This document shows, in pieces, positions 34,483 to 45,858 of a DNA stretch of 64,000 nucleotides; the stretch's first letter is position 1, and each line of letters starts with the position of its first letter. A program made the position numbers and the translations under genes. The stretch lies in assembly GCA_020080175.1 (NCBI GenBank), contig JAGHQL010000004.1:229136-293135 (forward strand). Direction: 5' to 3'. Under the pieces are notes generated by a model, which searched no databases, had not been told where the DNA came from, and worked only from the letters and a program-made list of their open reading frames with translations. The DNA is from Glutinoglossum americanum (taxonomy: Eukaryota > Ascomycota > Geoglossomycetes > Geoglossales > Geoglossaceae).

Positions 34483-35854
34483 TCAACATATGAACGTCGA
34501 TTCGTAGAATAGGGTTCCTGCTTCATCCCTGGTCTCCTCCCCTATTTGAACCTTGATAGTGATAGGAACCGACCACTATAGGTAACCCATGTTAGCCACT
34601 ATTAGCTGCTGAAATCGTTAGGATCACGCACCTGATAAATGTAAGGTCTTGTCCCAGCAACTCCTCCAATGATCGACTTCAAAATTGCGGGCACCTCCGC
34701 CATCACATCTACTCGATCCAACCTCTGCCCTAACGGTCCTTCCCAGGATGCAGTAACATCTTTGCCATCTTTATTCTTGCCGGCCCAAAGGAGCCTTAGC
34801 GCGGTGGGAACTGGCCAGGCGACTTCCTCGTCTTCACTAGTCTCCGTGTGGGTAACCAACTGGGGGGAACCAGCTATAATGATTTCGCCATCTATGACCA
34901 AACCACCGACATTCACGTTAGTTTCGCCATATGACGGTGGGGTCACGAAATCCATCATCACGGCAGAGTAGGTTGGAGACTGGAAATTGATAAAGTTCCA
35001 CTTGGCCGCTGTGCTTCTGTCAGATAAATATTGAGGAGGAATTAATGGTACGGGCGCTTATACCGGCATGGTGTGGCTTCATCCCTTGGAGGGCATGCAC
35101 GAAAAGCCCTCTTCCAGTAAAATCTATAGCTCCAGCCTGTGTTACGATTTTCCCAGTAACTTTGTTCCTGGGCCAAAACGCATGCCTCATCCAACCATTA
35201 GGCGCTTCAGGGTCTGTAGCATAGGTACTGGTACCATCTGTACCTGCCACAAAAGCTGGAGCTAGCTTGGTCATTTTGAGATCTACCAAACTGTTGGGAT
35301 TCACGACCGATTTGATAGTAAATTCATTTCCATCTTCGGAAAGGGTGACTGCAACGTCGTCGGCAAAGAATGAGAGCTTCTCATCGTCAAATCCGTAATT
35401 TTCCAGCGGATTCGTGGACCAGAGATGTGGAGTTGTGCCATCTGGGTGAAAAATTTTGGTATTGAACTGGCAGGTTATGCGGACGCCACTAATCCAAGCG
35501 ATTAGCTAGAACTCGATCTCCGATCATGATGTATGACGACCTGTCTCACGCTACATTACTATAGATAACTTGAGCCATGCCAACATGCCCGTTGTCTGCA
35601 ATAAAATAGAAGGTTTGCGTTTCTACATTAGTCCAGCCCATTGTTTTCCATTTTATACCGTCCTTTGATATTTCTGTGTAAGGAGTAGTCTCCGCTTGTT
35701 TCGTGACGGGTTGAATAGCCTCTGGACCGTAGATGGGCTCGGCAGTGCCGGCCACATTGGCAAGTCTGGTAGTGGAAACTATCATTAGCGTATGACATTT
35801 TGTCTATCGAAGCTGAGAAACTATGCCCTACTGTTGCTTGGCCCAGTTGAACAT
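34483..35854 (-). CDS. SVF1: Survival factor 1 (Svf1) homologue
   Basis: Svf1 is a two-lipocalin-domain protein that protects yeast from oxidative stress and has been linked to sphingolipid (ceramide) transfer. Exons are 35854-35832, 35765-35550, 35488-35064, 35008-34632 and 34575-34483, giving 377 residues, the family's usual length. The start [21 protein letters not shown] matches the family. Further signatures are [63 protein letters not shown] and [12 protein letters not shown]. The first exon is 23 bases. There is no signal peptide; an amphipathic N-terminus is typical. The gene is divergent from the WDR48 homologue. Confidence 0.94.
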
Positions 35855-36337
35855 CTTATGGGTGAGTGCGGAGTGCTTGCAAAGTGCAGTGCGTAGTGAA
35901 TCTAGATGTATGTTTTTTTTCCGCTGCAGAATCGAATAGTTGAAAGGTACTGTAGTAATTGGCTGGCGTGAACTGTGTTGTTGAATAAGCAAGCAAATAC
36001 CAACGTCACCGGGCGTCACGCGCGGCCAATGATGCACCGAAAGGCTTCTCGGTGTTCCGGAGAGTGGGAATTCACTGCTACATGCGTACCGTTCTTCAAA
36101 CTATTAAGTACGTAGGCTGACAGTGTAAGTTCTACAGACACTACTATTTGAATAGTTACTGGCTAGTTATGTAAACGTGAGGCTGTCTAGGATTATCGTA
36201 CGGACTCTAGTTACAGTGGTAATTTAACCAACCCACAACCGGCATCGCCTGTGCGTATTTGCCTAGTATCAAGCTTCTTAATTATCACCTCTACGCCGCT
36301 GACCTTACTTGCATGTCAATTCTGTAATACTACTTGC
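35855..36337. promoter_or_regulatory. Bidirectional promoter of SVF1 and the WDR48 gene
   Basis: This 483-bp spacer lies between divergent start codons. I see no gene, repeat or clear named element. Confidence 0.5.
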
Positions 36338-39300
36338 ATGGCTCGCAAGGCCCGTCAGCGGATAAGCTACGGTTTGTTCTCTACCCAACTGAGTGTAACC
36401 TCGACAGAACTGATATCTCACGGGTGATACTTTGTAGTCTTACCTCTCGCGAACTCTCCAGGCGGCCATAGATTAGGGGTCAATGGGCTCGCTGTTGATG
36501 GTGACCAGTCGGTGCTGTACGCTCATTGTCGATCATCCTCACTGCTGGACCAAAGCTAATGGATATGTTGCAGATACTCCGGCGGCAGAGATGGTGTCAT
36601 TTGCTCGTGGGACCTAGAGCTCGATCTCAACCAAAGCTCTACTGATGCACCTGCAAAAAGTTCTTCCAGCTCGACTAGTGACCCGCCGACTGGTTCGAGT
36701 ACCAAAGCTGCCACAACTTTCCGTTCGCAAGTGCAAGCCCACACCCATTGGGTCAACGACATCACCCTTACCCAGAACAACTCAGCTTTGGTTTCATGCT
36801 CGTCTGACCTCACCGTAAAGGTGTGGCGTCCGCATGCAGAAGAAGGCCATGCACCACACACAATTGGCCTTCACAGTGACTACGTCAAGTGTCTCGCAAC
36901 CCCAAATGCGCAATCGGATTGGGTCGCATCTGGTGGCTTCGACCGCAAAATATACCTGTGGGATCTAAATAGAGGAGGTGAAATACTCCAAATTAATGTT
37001 GGGGACGAGGGAAATGACAAAGGCTCTATCTACGCACTTGGGCTCAGGGGAGGCATTCTTGCAAGTGGAGGTCCGGAAAGTGTGGTGCGCCTTTGGGACC
37101 CCAGAACTGGCAAACGCATCACCAAGTTTGTAGGCCACACAGACAACATCCGTGCCATCCTGATAAACAGAACCGGAGACACGATTATGACGGCATCATC
37201 CGACACAACAGTAAAAGTATGGTCTGTAACGGGTGGTAGATGCATGCATACCTTGAGCATGCATAACGATAGTGTGTGGTCCCTCTATTCAGATCATCCC
37301 GGTTTATCAGTTTTTTATTCTAGTGACCGGTCTGGACTGGTGGCTAAAACCGACGTTCGCGGTACCACTGACATGGATGAGGGTATCTGTGTCGCTGTAT
37401 GTCAGGAGCATGAGGGAGTTAGCAAAATCATTAACCACGGTCGCTATATCTGGACGGCTACATCAAGTTCTAGCATAAATCGGTGGCTAGATGTTGATAT
37501 GGAAACGCATAAGCAGACCCCAGAGTGGTCGCGTCACCACCGAGCAAGTAGCAGCGCTGCGTCACGACAGAAGTTACCACCGTCTCCCCACTCCACGAGC
37601 TTTCCTATGGCAAATAGTGACTGCAAAAAGCAGATTCCGATGAGCGCAATCTTACGTCTCTCTAATACCTCGGCATTCCCAGCAACCAACGTCCGGGATC
37701 CAGATGCCGTTACTGTATATTCGATGAAATCGCTGCGGGAACCTTCAGAAGTCATCATAGATAACGATGTTGGTGTTGCAGTACCCGTCCACAGCCTACC
37801 GGATGAATCAATCGAGGGCCAGAACGGATTGATAAAACATATTATGCTGAACGACCGAAGGAGAGTGCTCACCTTAGATACAGCTGGGGAGGTGGTGATG
37901 TGGGATATACTCAAAGTTGAGGCTCCTTCTTCCAGACCTATGCTCTCATATTTACCCGCCACGTAGTGCGTTCCTGTGCAGTCATACGGAAAATACCACT
38001 TGGAGGATATTGAACCAACGGTAAACACACCGGAAAGTGTTGCCAATTGGTGCACTGTCGACACCAGGACTGGAAGGCTGGCTTGCGTGCTCGAGGAAAA
38101 TTACTCTTTTGACGCTGAAACATATGCCGATGAGCTGGACTTAGAAGAGACGATAGACTTCAGGGAAGATCAGCGAAGTAGGCGCGCCCCCTTACTGCTA
38201 ACGAGATCTCTTTGCACATAAATTGCTTTACCCTGGAATGCTGATATTCGCGCGTCTGCCACGTTAGTAAATCACGGGAAATGGGTACTACGGTATCTAT
38301 TCTCAAACTTGATTGATGAAGAGATAAGACGTGATAATATATACAGAAAGAGTCTCTTGGAGAATCTAGATCAGAGGGAGAGGTCCCAACGATCTAACAC
38401 ACCTCTCTCAATACAGTTGCCTTCATCGACATGGCAAGACCCTTCAGTACGTCCCGGGTCGCCCATGACGCCCAGAGTGGTCAATGGTCACAACTACCCC
38501 CCTGTCACACCTGGCATGGCGATTGGAGTAGCAACACCAGGTGCAGCCCCCCCCGCACAACCTACCCAGTTGGATGGTCATCTCCCTCCGACAGCAGAAG
38601 AAGAGCCAGAAGGCGACAAACACTCTTCATCACATAGCCAACCTAGGTCATCAGGTGATTACTTTTCGAGTGGCCCTGCTCCTAGTTCGCTGGCGCCTTC
38701 CTCAGCAGGATATTTGAAAACCCCTGCGATGCCTGGAGAAGCTCATGACGATAAGCCCCCACAGTCGCCGTCAGATGCTGATAAAGAAAATCACAGCAAG
38801 GAAGGCAGCTCTTTATTTGGGAAAAAATTCCGGGTTTCATTTGGTGGGAAAAAGCTGGGTCGATCTTCTGTGGATACGAAGCAGCCAGTAGTGGTAGACG
38901 AGAAAGCTGAGGATTCCGATGAATCAAAATCCATGGAGAATAAAGCCGATCATGTCCAAGACAACCTCCTAGGGGTTATTGAGAAGATTAGACATGGCTA
39001 CGATGCACAGATACAGGATAATCTAGGCCAAGATATTGTCACCGCTATATCACCCAGTATGCCGAATGAGACGCCTGTCCTGAAGCCGCCTCCAAATACT
39101 ACTGTCATCATCCAAGAAGATCGTCCTGATTCTGGCGGAGTAGCCGATCTTTATAGGGGCACTGTGGGCTCTCTACACGAAGATGCTGATCTGCTTGAAA
39201 TGGTAGTCCCAACGTGGCTTGGGGATCTTCTCCTATTGGCGAGTCAGGCCCTTCCCCCTTGTCTCAGGCGGAGAAATGCTGACAGGCAGCAGAACCAAAT

Positions 39301-39824
39301 TCCGTTCAAGGAGACAGTAAAGGTTTCATTCGTCCTTCAGCCGTGGGGTGATCTTCTTCCTAGTATCGCCAATAGCGATGGGTTAGACGACATGCAATGA
39401 AAACCATAGCCACAGGGCGTAATCTGCTGACATTGAACAACAGAAACTCCCGCTTGAATGCCAATCGCATGCTACGCTCTAAGAAAGTTCTTTCTTATGT
39501 CGCCGAAAGGATAGAGGCGCAGCCTGAGAAACCAGATCCCAACGCACTAAAACCAGAGGAGTATCTCGAGTTGCATTGCCAGAATCAGGTTCGTAGCCAC
39601 ATAGCCTGACACGCAACAACTCAACTAATACTGCATGGTTATCCCAGGTTGTTCCCCCGACTATGACTCTTGCCACACTCCGTGCCCACGTATGGAAATC
39701 CGGCACCGACGTCCTCCTGTATTACAAGAGCAACGGCAGAAAGAAGATCCTTGGAGAGAAAACTCCGGAACAAGTCCTTGAAGAAAGGGAGAGGGCAGCT
39801 GACGTGGAAGAAGAGGACGAATGA
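36338..39824 (+). CDS. WDR48/UAF1-type WD40 protein
   Basis: WDR48 (UAF1; Bun107 in fission yeast) is a WD40 scaffold that activates ubiquitin-specific proteases of the USP1/USP12/USP46 type. Exons are 36338-36371, 36438-36516, 36574-37915, 37967-38177, 38268-39381, 39444-39588 and 39648-39824. The frame closes and the product is 1033 residues. The N-terminus [17 protein letters not shown] and the first repeat [14 protein letters not shown] match the family. Six to eight WD repeats follow ([55 protein letters not shown]). The C-terminal family domain has [20 protein letters not shown] and a ubiquitin-like end with [20 protein letters not shown] and [16 protein letters not shown] segment at about 39238-39290 may be an unrecognised in-frame intron. 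Confidence 0.92.
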
Positions 39825-40165
39825 CGCTTAACAACATTGCAAGCCTTACTATGTTTTGGGTCGCGCCCATATCATGATACATTCATACACTCGCACAATC
39901 AGGCCTGGTCTGCTAGACCGATGGTTTTATAGCTTTCTACTATGGGAGGGACTTTCTAGAGGTCTTTTGAAACTAAATCCATATCTATTCTCCGATCCAA
40001 GAGGCACGGTGTTGGGCTTCTCTTGGAGGAAACATCATGTGATGGTTGGAGTATCTGGCGTTGGCTGCTTCAAGGCCCAATAGGACTAAACCCATGTGTT
40101 GATCCGGTGTCTTTTTAGGTCTATAGATAATACAGTACCTGCCGATCAGGCTTAGAATATTTCAA
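39825..40165. terminator. Convergent 3' ends of WDR48 gene and SAM carrier
   Basis: This 341-bp spacer lies between convergent stop codons. It must hold both 3' ends; no gene is seen. Confidence 0.45.
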
Positions 40166-41118
40166 TTATCTTATGTCCTCTAATGCATTATAAGCCCATT
40201 GGTAGCTACCCAAGAATATTGCCCCCCCAGCCGAGATCCAGAAGACCCTTGGCCCAATCCCAGCGAAAAATGCTCTAGGTCCCGAATCACGCAAGATCTG
40301 CGTTAACAACGACAGCATGTGTTGCTTCTCTCTCGCCAGCATCATCCGCGTCTTTAAGACATCCAGCGGCGTTGTTATACCTGCCGCGATAGCACCCGCA
40401 ACTGAGCCGAACAACCCACTCTCTGTGGCGGATATGACATCTAGCCCCGCTGTTCGTCGCCGATATCCCTTCATGGCTTCCCATAGTGGGAACTGGATCA
40501 TTGTAAACGGCACTTCCCGCATTACTGTGACGGACCATCCACGATATATCTCCCGCCAGACGCCTCCAAACCCAACGGCCGCCCGTTGGGCTAATATATA
40601 TTTCAGTGCAGCCAAGCTTGATGGGTGCTGTAGCGCCTGGGCTCTTTGTTTCACTACCTCCGTTGGGACTCTCACTGAACACGCTGCCACCTCTCCTAGA
40701 CTCGCCGCGAGCATATGCTCAACGGGCTCGCTCCATTCACCTAGTGTGCCTCTCCCTGATCCGCCCGCTAGTAGTTCATCTGCCTGTCGAGCTTCTCTCA
40801 ATAGCCTTTTGGAGCTATCGTACGTAACGAAGAAGAGCGCCGCCCCAGGGGCGGAGCCCACGAGCGCAGAACCAACGCCTTTGTAGATACCTGAGAAACC
40901 ACCCGATCGAGCGAAGCCACTCGATGACTGTAGGCGAGTTTTGAGGGTATCGATAGGAAAGAGGGAGATATCAACCGTGGTTCCTGCTACACCACCCGCC
41001 TAATAGTTGCGTGCAGCTTCTCAGCCAGAAGCTCCAGAGCTCTACTACCAGAGACACTTACTATTAGAGAGCGGATGTATGGAGACTCAATTCTCGTCCT
41101 AGATAGAGATTCAGGCAT
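40166..41118 (-). CDS. PET8: Mitochondrial S-adenosylmethionine carrier (Pet8/Sam5)
   Basis: Inner-membrane carrier that brings S-adenosylmethionine into mitochondria in exchange for S-adenosylhomocysteine. Exons 41118-41062 and 40999-40166 join in phase 0, giving 296 residues. Three carrier repeats are visible with signatures PIDTLKTRLQSS, VPTEVVKQRAQAL and PLDVLKTRMMLA. Family-specific features include AGGVAGTTVDISLFPIDTLK, FSGIYKGVGSALVGSAPGAA and FTMIQFPLWEAMK. It is head-to-head with the TilS-like gene, with 198 bp between start codons. Both may serve the mitochondrial tRNA-modification economy, though that is inference. Confidence 0.93.
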
Positions 41119-41316
41119 ATCCACCACAACTACCTCCTTCCTCCTCTTCAACAGAGAAAATTAATAGGTGCAAAATTGGCCATTTAAAGGTACTACAAGA
41201 TCAGTTGAGAAAGGGGAGTCGTGACAGCTAGCTGTATTATCTAAGCGACTTTGGTGTCAACATGGATATAAAATGTCCAGTTGCCCCAATGCTCACAGCC
41301 AACAAACAATGGGACT
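41119..41316. promoter_or_regulatory. Compact bidirectional promoter, SAM carrier and TilS-like gene
   Basis: Only 198 bp separate the two divergent start codons, the shortest shared promoter in this window. No named element is evident. Confidence 0.55.
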
Positions 41317-43258
41317 ATGCCCGGAGCGGGTACTTCATCTAAAAACGCCCTTCCGATAACGAGAAGGGAATTCTACCGTGCTTTTTTTGCGATATGGCGG
41401 CCACATCAAGGACCCGGTGCAACACATCAGCATGTTGGTGAGTATTTTGAGATTGCCTAAGGATAGGATGATACTAATGTATGCAATGTTAAATACAGGT
41501 CTTGCTATTAGCGGGGGCGTCGACTCGATGGCCCTCGCGACATTGTGCAAGGGCTTTTATCCAACTCCACGATATGAACGGATAAATTTTCGACCATTTG
41601 TCGTGGATCACAAAGCTCGCAGGGGTAGCACTGAGGAGGCTCGTGGTGTTGTTTCTGCTCTCAAGATGCTAGGTATTTCTGTGCTGCTTTCCTACGGTCT
41701 CCTCATGGTGGTCCCCCCTATGAGATCAAGCTGCTGATAAGATCAAGGTTTCTGGAACGCGAAAATTCTCACCGTTCATTGGCCAGAAGGCGTAGAACCA
41801 GCAACGCTCCCAAATTTCGAGAGCCTGGCTCGGAGATTGCGGTATCAGGCTTTAGGCAAGGCTTGTAGACAGTACGGTATAAGTTCGTTGTTGTTGGCTC
41901 ATCACGAAGACGATCAGGCGGAAACGGTGCTCATGAGGCTCACCAATGGACACAGGGGCATGGGCTTAGCGGGCATCAAGCCTGCTTCAAACATTCCAGA
42001 GTGCTGGGGCATGCATGGTGTACATCAGAGTGGTGCTCTGGATAAGCGGGGCCATTTTCTGGGGGCCTCCACGGAATCTACCGACACTTGCAACAGAGAC
42101 ATAAACGGCACGGTACTGGTCGAGGGTGGAGGAGTAACTATCCATCGTCCCTTGCTGCGATTTAGCAAGGATAGGTTAATCGCAACATGTCTCAACGCCG
42201 ACACACCGTGGTTTGAAGATCATACAAATGAAAACCCGACATTAACATTTCGCAATACAATCCGCCAGCTTCTTAAGCCAGGCAACCTACCGCAGGCTCT
42301 CCAAAAGCCCTCATTGCTTGCAATGTCCTGGAAAAAGCGTGAGGAAGAAGTCGCTATGAGAGCCAGGATCGAGAAGAGGTTGTCAGCGTCTGAAGTGAAA
42401 TTTGATATCCGATCCGGTAAGCTCATCATACGACTACGAAGGGACGTGCTTCGGAAAAAGCCTAAATCGGAAGTGCCTGAGGAGTATAAAGAACATTTAC
42501 AGCGATACCTCAGGAATATAGCCACCTTCCTCCTAAGAAGATTCCTTGAGATAGTTAGCCCTCTTGAGAGTATTCCACTAGCGGAGCTAAGGGTGGCGGC
42601 CCGCATCATCTTTCCGGAAGCGTTTGAGAACCCAGAGACCAGAGACCAGCCTGGGATCAACCCAGCGGAAGCCTTCACCATCGCGAGTGTGTCTTGCAGG
42701 AAAATAACACCAGAAAACATAGCCGTAGGGCAACGACGCAAGGAATCTGATTACCAGGAACACGGGTGGGTCCTGATGCGTCAGCCATACAGAAAGTCTG
42801 AGCCTTTTCCCGTGATAGCTATTCCCCCAGAAAAGCGCTTTAAGGAGTCAGATTCGGCTTCAAGGGGGTCCTGGCACCTCTGGGATGGTCGGTACTGGAT
42901 CCGCGTCTACAACCATACTAACAAGCTCGCCATTGTCCGCCCTCTTGAGCCTGCCGACCTCAAGCCGTTTCGGAACTCACTTCCAACATGGTCGCGGCAA
43001 AGTTTCAACAATACGCTATCAGCAGCCGCTCCCGATAAGATACGCTGGACGCTACCAGCTCTAGCAACAGAAAGCGAGGTGGTGGCGCTGCCAACGCTTG
43101 GTTTTGCGGTGCAAAAGGAGGAATACAGGGGGCTACGTTGGCAGATAAGGTACAAAAAGGTTGATCTGGGAAAGAAGGAACCGGACGACCCAGCAAGGTG
43201 GTGGGGAGGACGATACAGCCCACACCTCAAAGCTAGGGGCATAAACAATGAAGTATAG
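41317..43258 (+). CDS. tRNA(Ile)-lysidine synthetase-like PP-loop ATPase (TilS family)
   Basis: TilS enzymes convert cytidine 34 of tRNA-Ile(CAU) to lysidine, so that it reads AUA; a mitochondrial tRNA would be the target in a fungus. Exons 41317-41437, 41499-41672 and 41748-43258 join in frame, giving 601 residues. The PP-loop (LAISGGVDSMALA) starts near residue 42. It is followed by RPFVVDHKARRGSTEEA, then KILTVHWPEG, and SLLLAHHEDDQAETVLMRL, which is the TilS hallmark HHxDDQxET. Further family marks are GLAGIKPAS, RPLLRFSKDRL and WFEDHTNENPT. The C-terminal 300 residues are a poorly conserved extension. A mitochondrial presequence is not obvious, although the first 40 residues contain several Arg and no acidic cluster. 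Confidence 0.88.
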
Positions 43259-43584
43259 CGTTCAGTGAAGATTGTAGAATATTGAAAGGGTCACCATGCA
43301 TGCTGATAACTTTGCTTGTATGGCAATAAACTATGGAGTTCTCCCCCAACATACACAACTATAACAACCCTAAAAAAAAGTCTGAAGACGAATCTCCAGC
43401 TTCCGTACTAGGTTCCATTTTATTGTCGCCTCCCCTAAGAAATTTGGATGATGTAGTGTGAAGCTATTGCAGGACATGTAACTCGAAGTATCTTGTGAGA
43501 CGATTGGTCACGTGCTTGTTCATGCGCATGTTGTTACATCGCCAACCCCAGCCCCCCAAGCTCCACAACCTCCAATCCGTCAAT
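43259..43584. promoter_or_regulatory. Promoter region of the histone H4 variant
   Basis: An inverted CCAAT box (ATTGG, 43503-43507) directly abuts an E-box, GTCACGTG (43507-43514), about 70 bp before the start codon. The E-box resembles sites bound by Cbf1-type bHLH factors. No other gene is seen. Confidence 0.5.
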
Positions 43585-44452
43585 ATGGCGACACCTGGAA
43601 AAACCACTAGGTCTAGTCAGCCTGGTTCGTCCCGTCAAACACTTAGCGGCAAGGGACTGCGAACCGGTGCTGGTGGCAAAGGACTGGGCAAGGGCCTCGG
43701 GAAGGGCCTTGGAAAAGGCATTGGCCATCGTCGTCACCGGTAAGTCGGTCCTAGTTTAGTCGAGCAACACTATTGCTGACCGAGCATTCGCTACAGAAAG
43801 CTCGTGAAAGATACAATTCGCGGAATCAGTAAGTGTTCTGAGCTCTGGGAAGCTTGAACCAAGCGCTAATCCGTGTTCCTAGCCAAGGGTGACATTCGGT
43901 AATATTGCCTGCCTATCCGCACGTCCCAAGACTAAAATTGGATGCTAATGAATCATTGACTTACTCGACCAGTCGTCTGGCGCGTCGCGGTGGCGTCAAA
44001 CGTATCTCCGCTCCCATTTATGAAGACCTGCGTGCTGCGTTGTCCCAACATCTTAGAGAGGTATAAACCCTGATGTTGGCCATGCTTGCTAGGGCTTAGT
44101 ACTGATGGTACCTCTAGATCCTTAAAGACTGTGCCATCTTCCTAGACCACTCCAATCGAAAGACTATCACTGTTACAGATGTGGGTACTGCGTGCCATTG
44201 ATGAAGGTCCTCGTTTTTATTAACTCTTGACAGGTAATCTTTGCCCTCAAACGGGTAGGTTTATCGCTGTTCATCCAAGCTCTACTGCATCCTACTAACG
44301 CGATTCCTGGAACCTATTCAGCGTGGTCGACCGCTGTACGGTACGTATTGTGTCGACCGCTCGCCAGCTAAATGGCTAAACAAAGGATAATGAAACTAAC
44401 TTTCACAGGATTCGACAAAGACACCTATACTGAGAAGCGCAGGCGTCGCTAA
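43585..44452 (+). CDS. Divergent histone H4 variant
   Basis: A core-histone H4 fold with major changes. Eight exons (43585-43739, 43797-43828, 43883-43898, 43973-44060, 44118-44180, 44234-44254, 44322-44340, 44409-44452) join in frame to give 145 residues; canonical H4 has about 103. The fold keeps RRLARRGGVKRIS, the IYE helix start, NRKTITVTDV and ALKR-GR-LYGF. The tail has a 33-residue N-terminal extension and then repeats Gly-Lys-Gly-Leu four times (residues 35-46). The position of Lys16 is Arg49 (HRRHRK instead of AKRHRK), while Lys20 is kept as Lys53. Canonical Lys59 and Lys77 become Ser and Asn. The C-terminus adds DKDTYTEKRRRR after LYGF. Diverged H4 variants are known in some filamentous fungi; function is unknown. 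The open, well-spliced frame argues against a pseudogene. An in-frame upstream ATG at 43495 exists but is less likely. Confidence 0.9.
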
Positions 44453-44860
44453 AGTGCTGGAGATCATACCATCCGTTTCCTATCAAATGGTTATGCTTGG
44501 GGAAGCAGCCCCTCTTCGCTATTTCATCGTTTGTTGCTTCTCAAGCTATCACAAGGCGTAGGGGTAAACAATGTCGTTTCTTTATATCAGTTGGCTTTAC
44601 GGATGCTGGGAGCGTCGTCAAAGGAATCCTGTACATGCCCTCTGGTCTAAAAATGTTCCTATTGTGGATAATGATAAATGACTAAGCCGTTACGTGGATC
44701 ACGTATCCTCACCGAGCCCTCTTCCCTGATTATACTGGCCACTGTGTCCGTCCGCATCCAGATATAATTTCTACTTCTGTGCTTCTGATGAATGCAACTC
44801 GTGCGCTTATCCCCCAAGAAAACCCACCCACAGGATCCGCATCGCCAAGCCACCGTCCGA
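44453..44860. terminator. Convergent 3' ends of H4 variant and pyroglutamyl peptidase
   Basis: This 408-bp spacer lies between two convergent stop codons. I see no gene. Polyadenylation regions of both genes should lie here. Confidence 0.45.
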
Positions 44861-45858
44861 CTACCCCTTAGAAGACATCCCACTGCTCACCAAAGCTCTA
44901 ATGAGATTCATAGTCACCGACTGCCCATGCTGCACAGCCTCAGGCCCCAAACCCTCCCCGGGGACGTGCAAGAAAAGCACGGGCCTCTCCCCCTCGCCGT
45001 TCCCGCCGCCCTTCTCCCAGAAGTGGGCCAGAGAGCAGTAGTAGATGAAATCGCACAGGTAGTGCCCTGCGTCGTCGGAGACGCGGAGATCGACGCCCTA
45101 TTTTGCAGGAAAAGGGGGGAAGGCGGGCACGTCGTCAGCACTAGTTTTTTTGAAATTTGAAAAAAAAAAAAAAAAAAGGAAAAAAAGGAAAAAGCGTTAT
45201 ATGATGAGTGTGTTTTTTTTCTTGGGGGGGGTATGCGCTGCACGCATACGTGCAAAGCAGGGCACGTCCATCCCTCCGGCGGCGACTTACAGGACTCAAC
45301 CCCCTCCACCGCTCCAGGACCCCGTCGACATCCACCGTCGTCCGCAGCACCTCGGGCCACGGCTCCCCCCGCGCGTCCCCCACCACCACCCCGTCGACGT
45401 CCCGGCCCTCGTAGCCCGCCCTGTGCGCCTGCCGCTCCACGGCGAAGTGCTTCCACAGCGGCGCCACGCCGCAGTGGATGACGTAGGAGACGTCGCGGTG
45501 GGCGGAGAGGAGCGGCGGTATCTGGGAGAGGGTGGCCGGGTAGGAGACCGGGAGGGGCTGCGCGGGGCGGAGGAGGCGGATCTTGGGCGTCGTTGGGGTG
45601 CGGGGGATCGCTGGGGGGAGGGAGGAGACTATTTCCCAGGAGGGGTTGGTGGGGATGTCTCCGAAGGGCTACTCCTTTTGGGGATGGGCGGTTAGTTGGA
45701 GTGGTTTTTTCGGTATTATATTGTATTATTTTATCTTATTTTATTCTCTCGGGGGGCAGGGAGAGAGGGTGGAGGGTTTGGCATACCCCGAAGCCCGTCA
45801 GGAGGATTGTGATCTCCTTTTCTTCTCCTCCTTCCGTGGTGAATGCTGGGGGGGGCAT
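44861..45858 (-). CDS. Pyroglutamyl peptidase I (peptidase C15)
   Basis: Cytosolic cysteine peptidase that removes N-terminal pyroglutamate from peptides. Exons 45858-45787, 45668-45291 and 45097-44861 all join in phase 0, giving 228 residues, close to the family's usual 210-260. The N-terminus reads ITILLTGFG/PFGDIPTNPSWEI across the first splice, the C15 signature. The catalytic Glu is in FAVERQAHR, the Cys in AGHYLCDFIYY, and the His in VLFLHVP. All three are present, so the enzyme should be active. The coding part is unusually GC-rich, with codons mostly ending in C or G. The 193-nt second intron instead carries A and T homopolymers on the plus strand (near 45161-45177 and 45215-45222). 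Confidence 0.92.
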
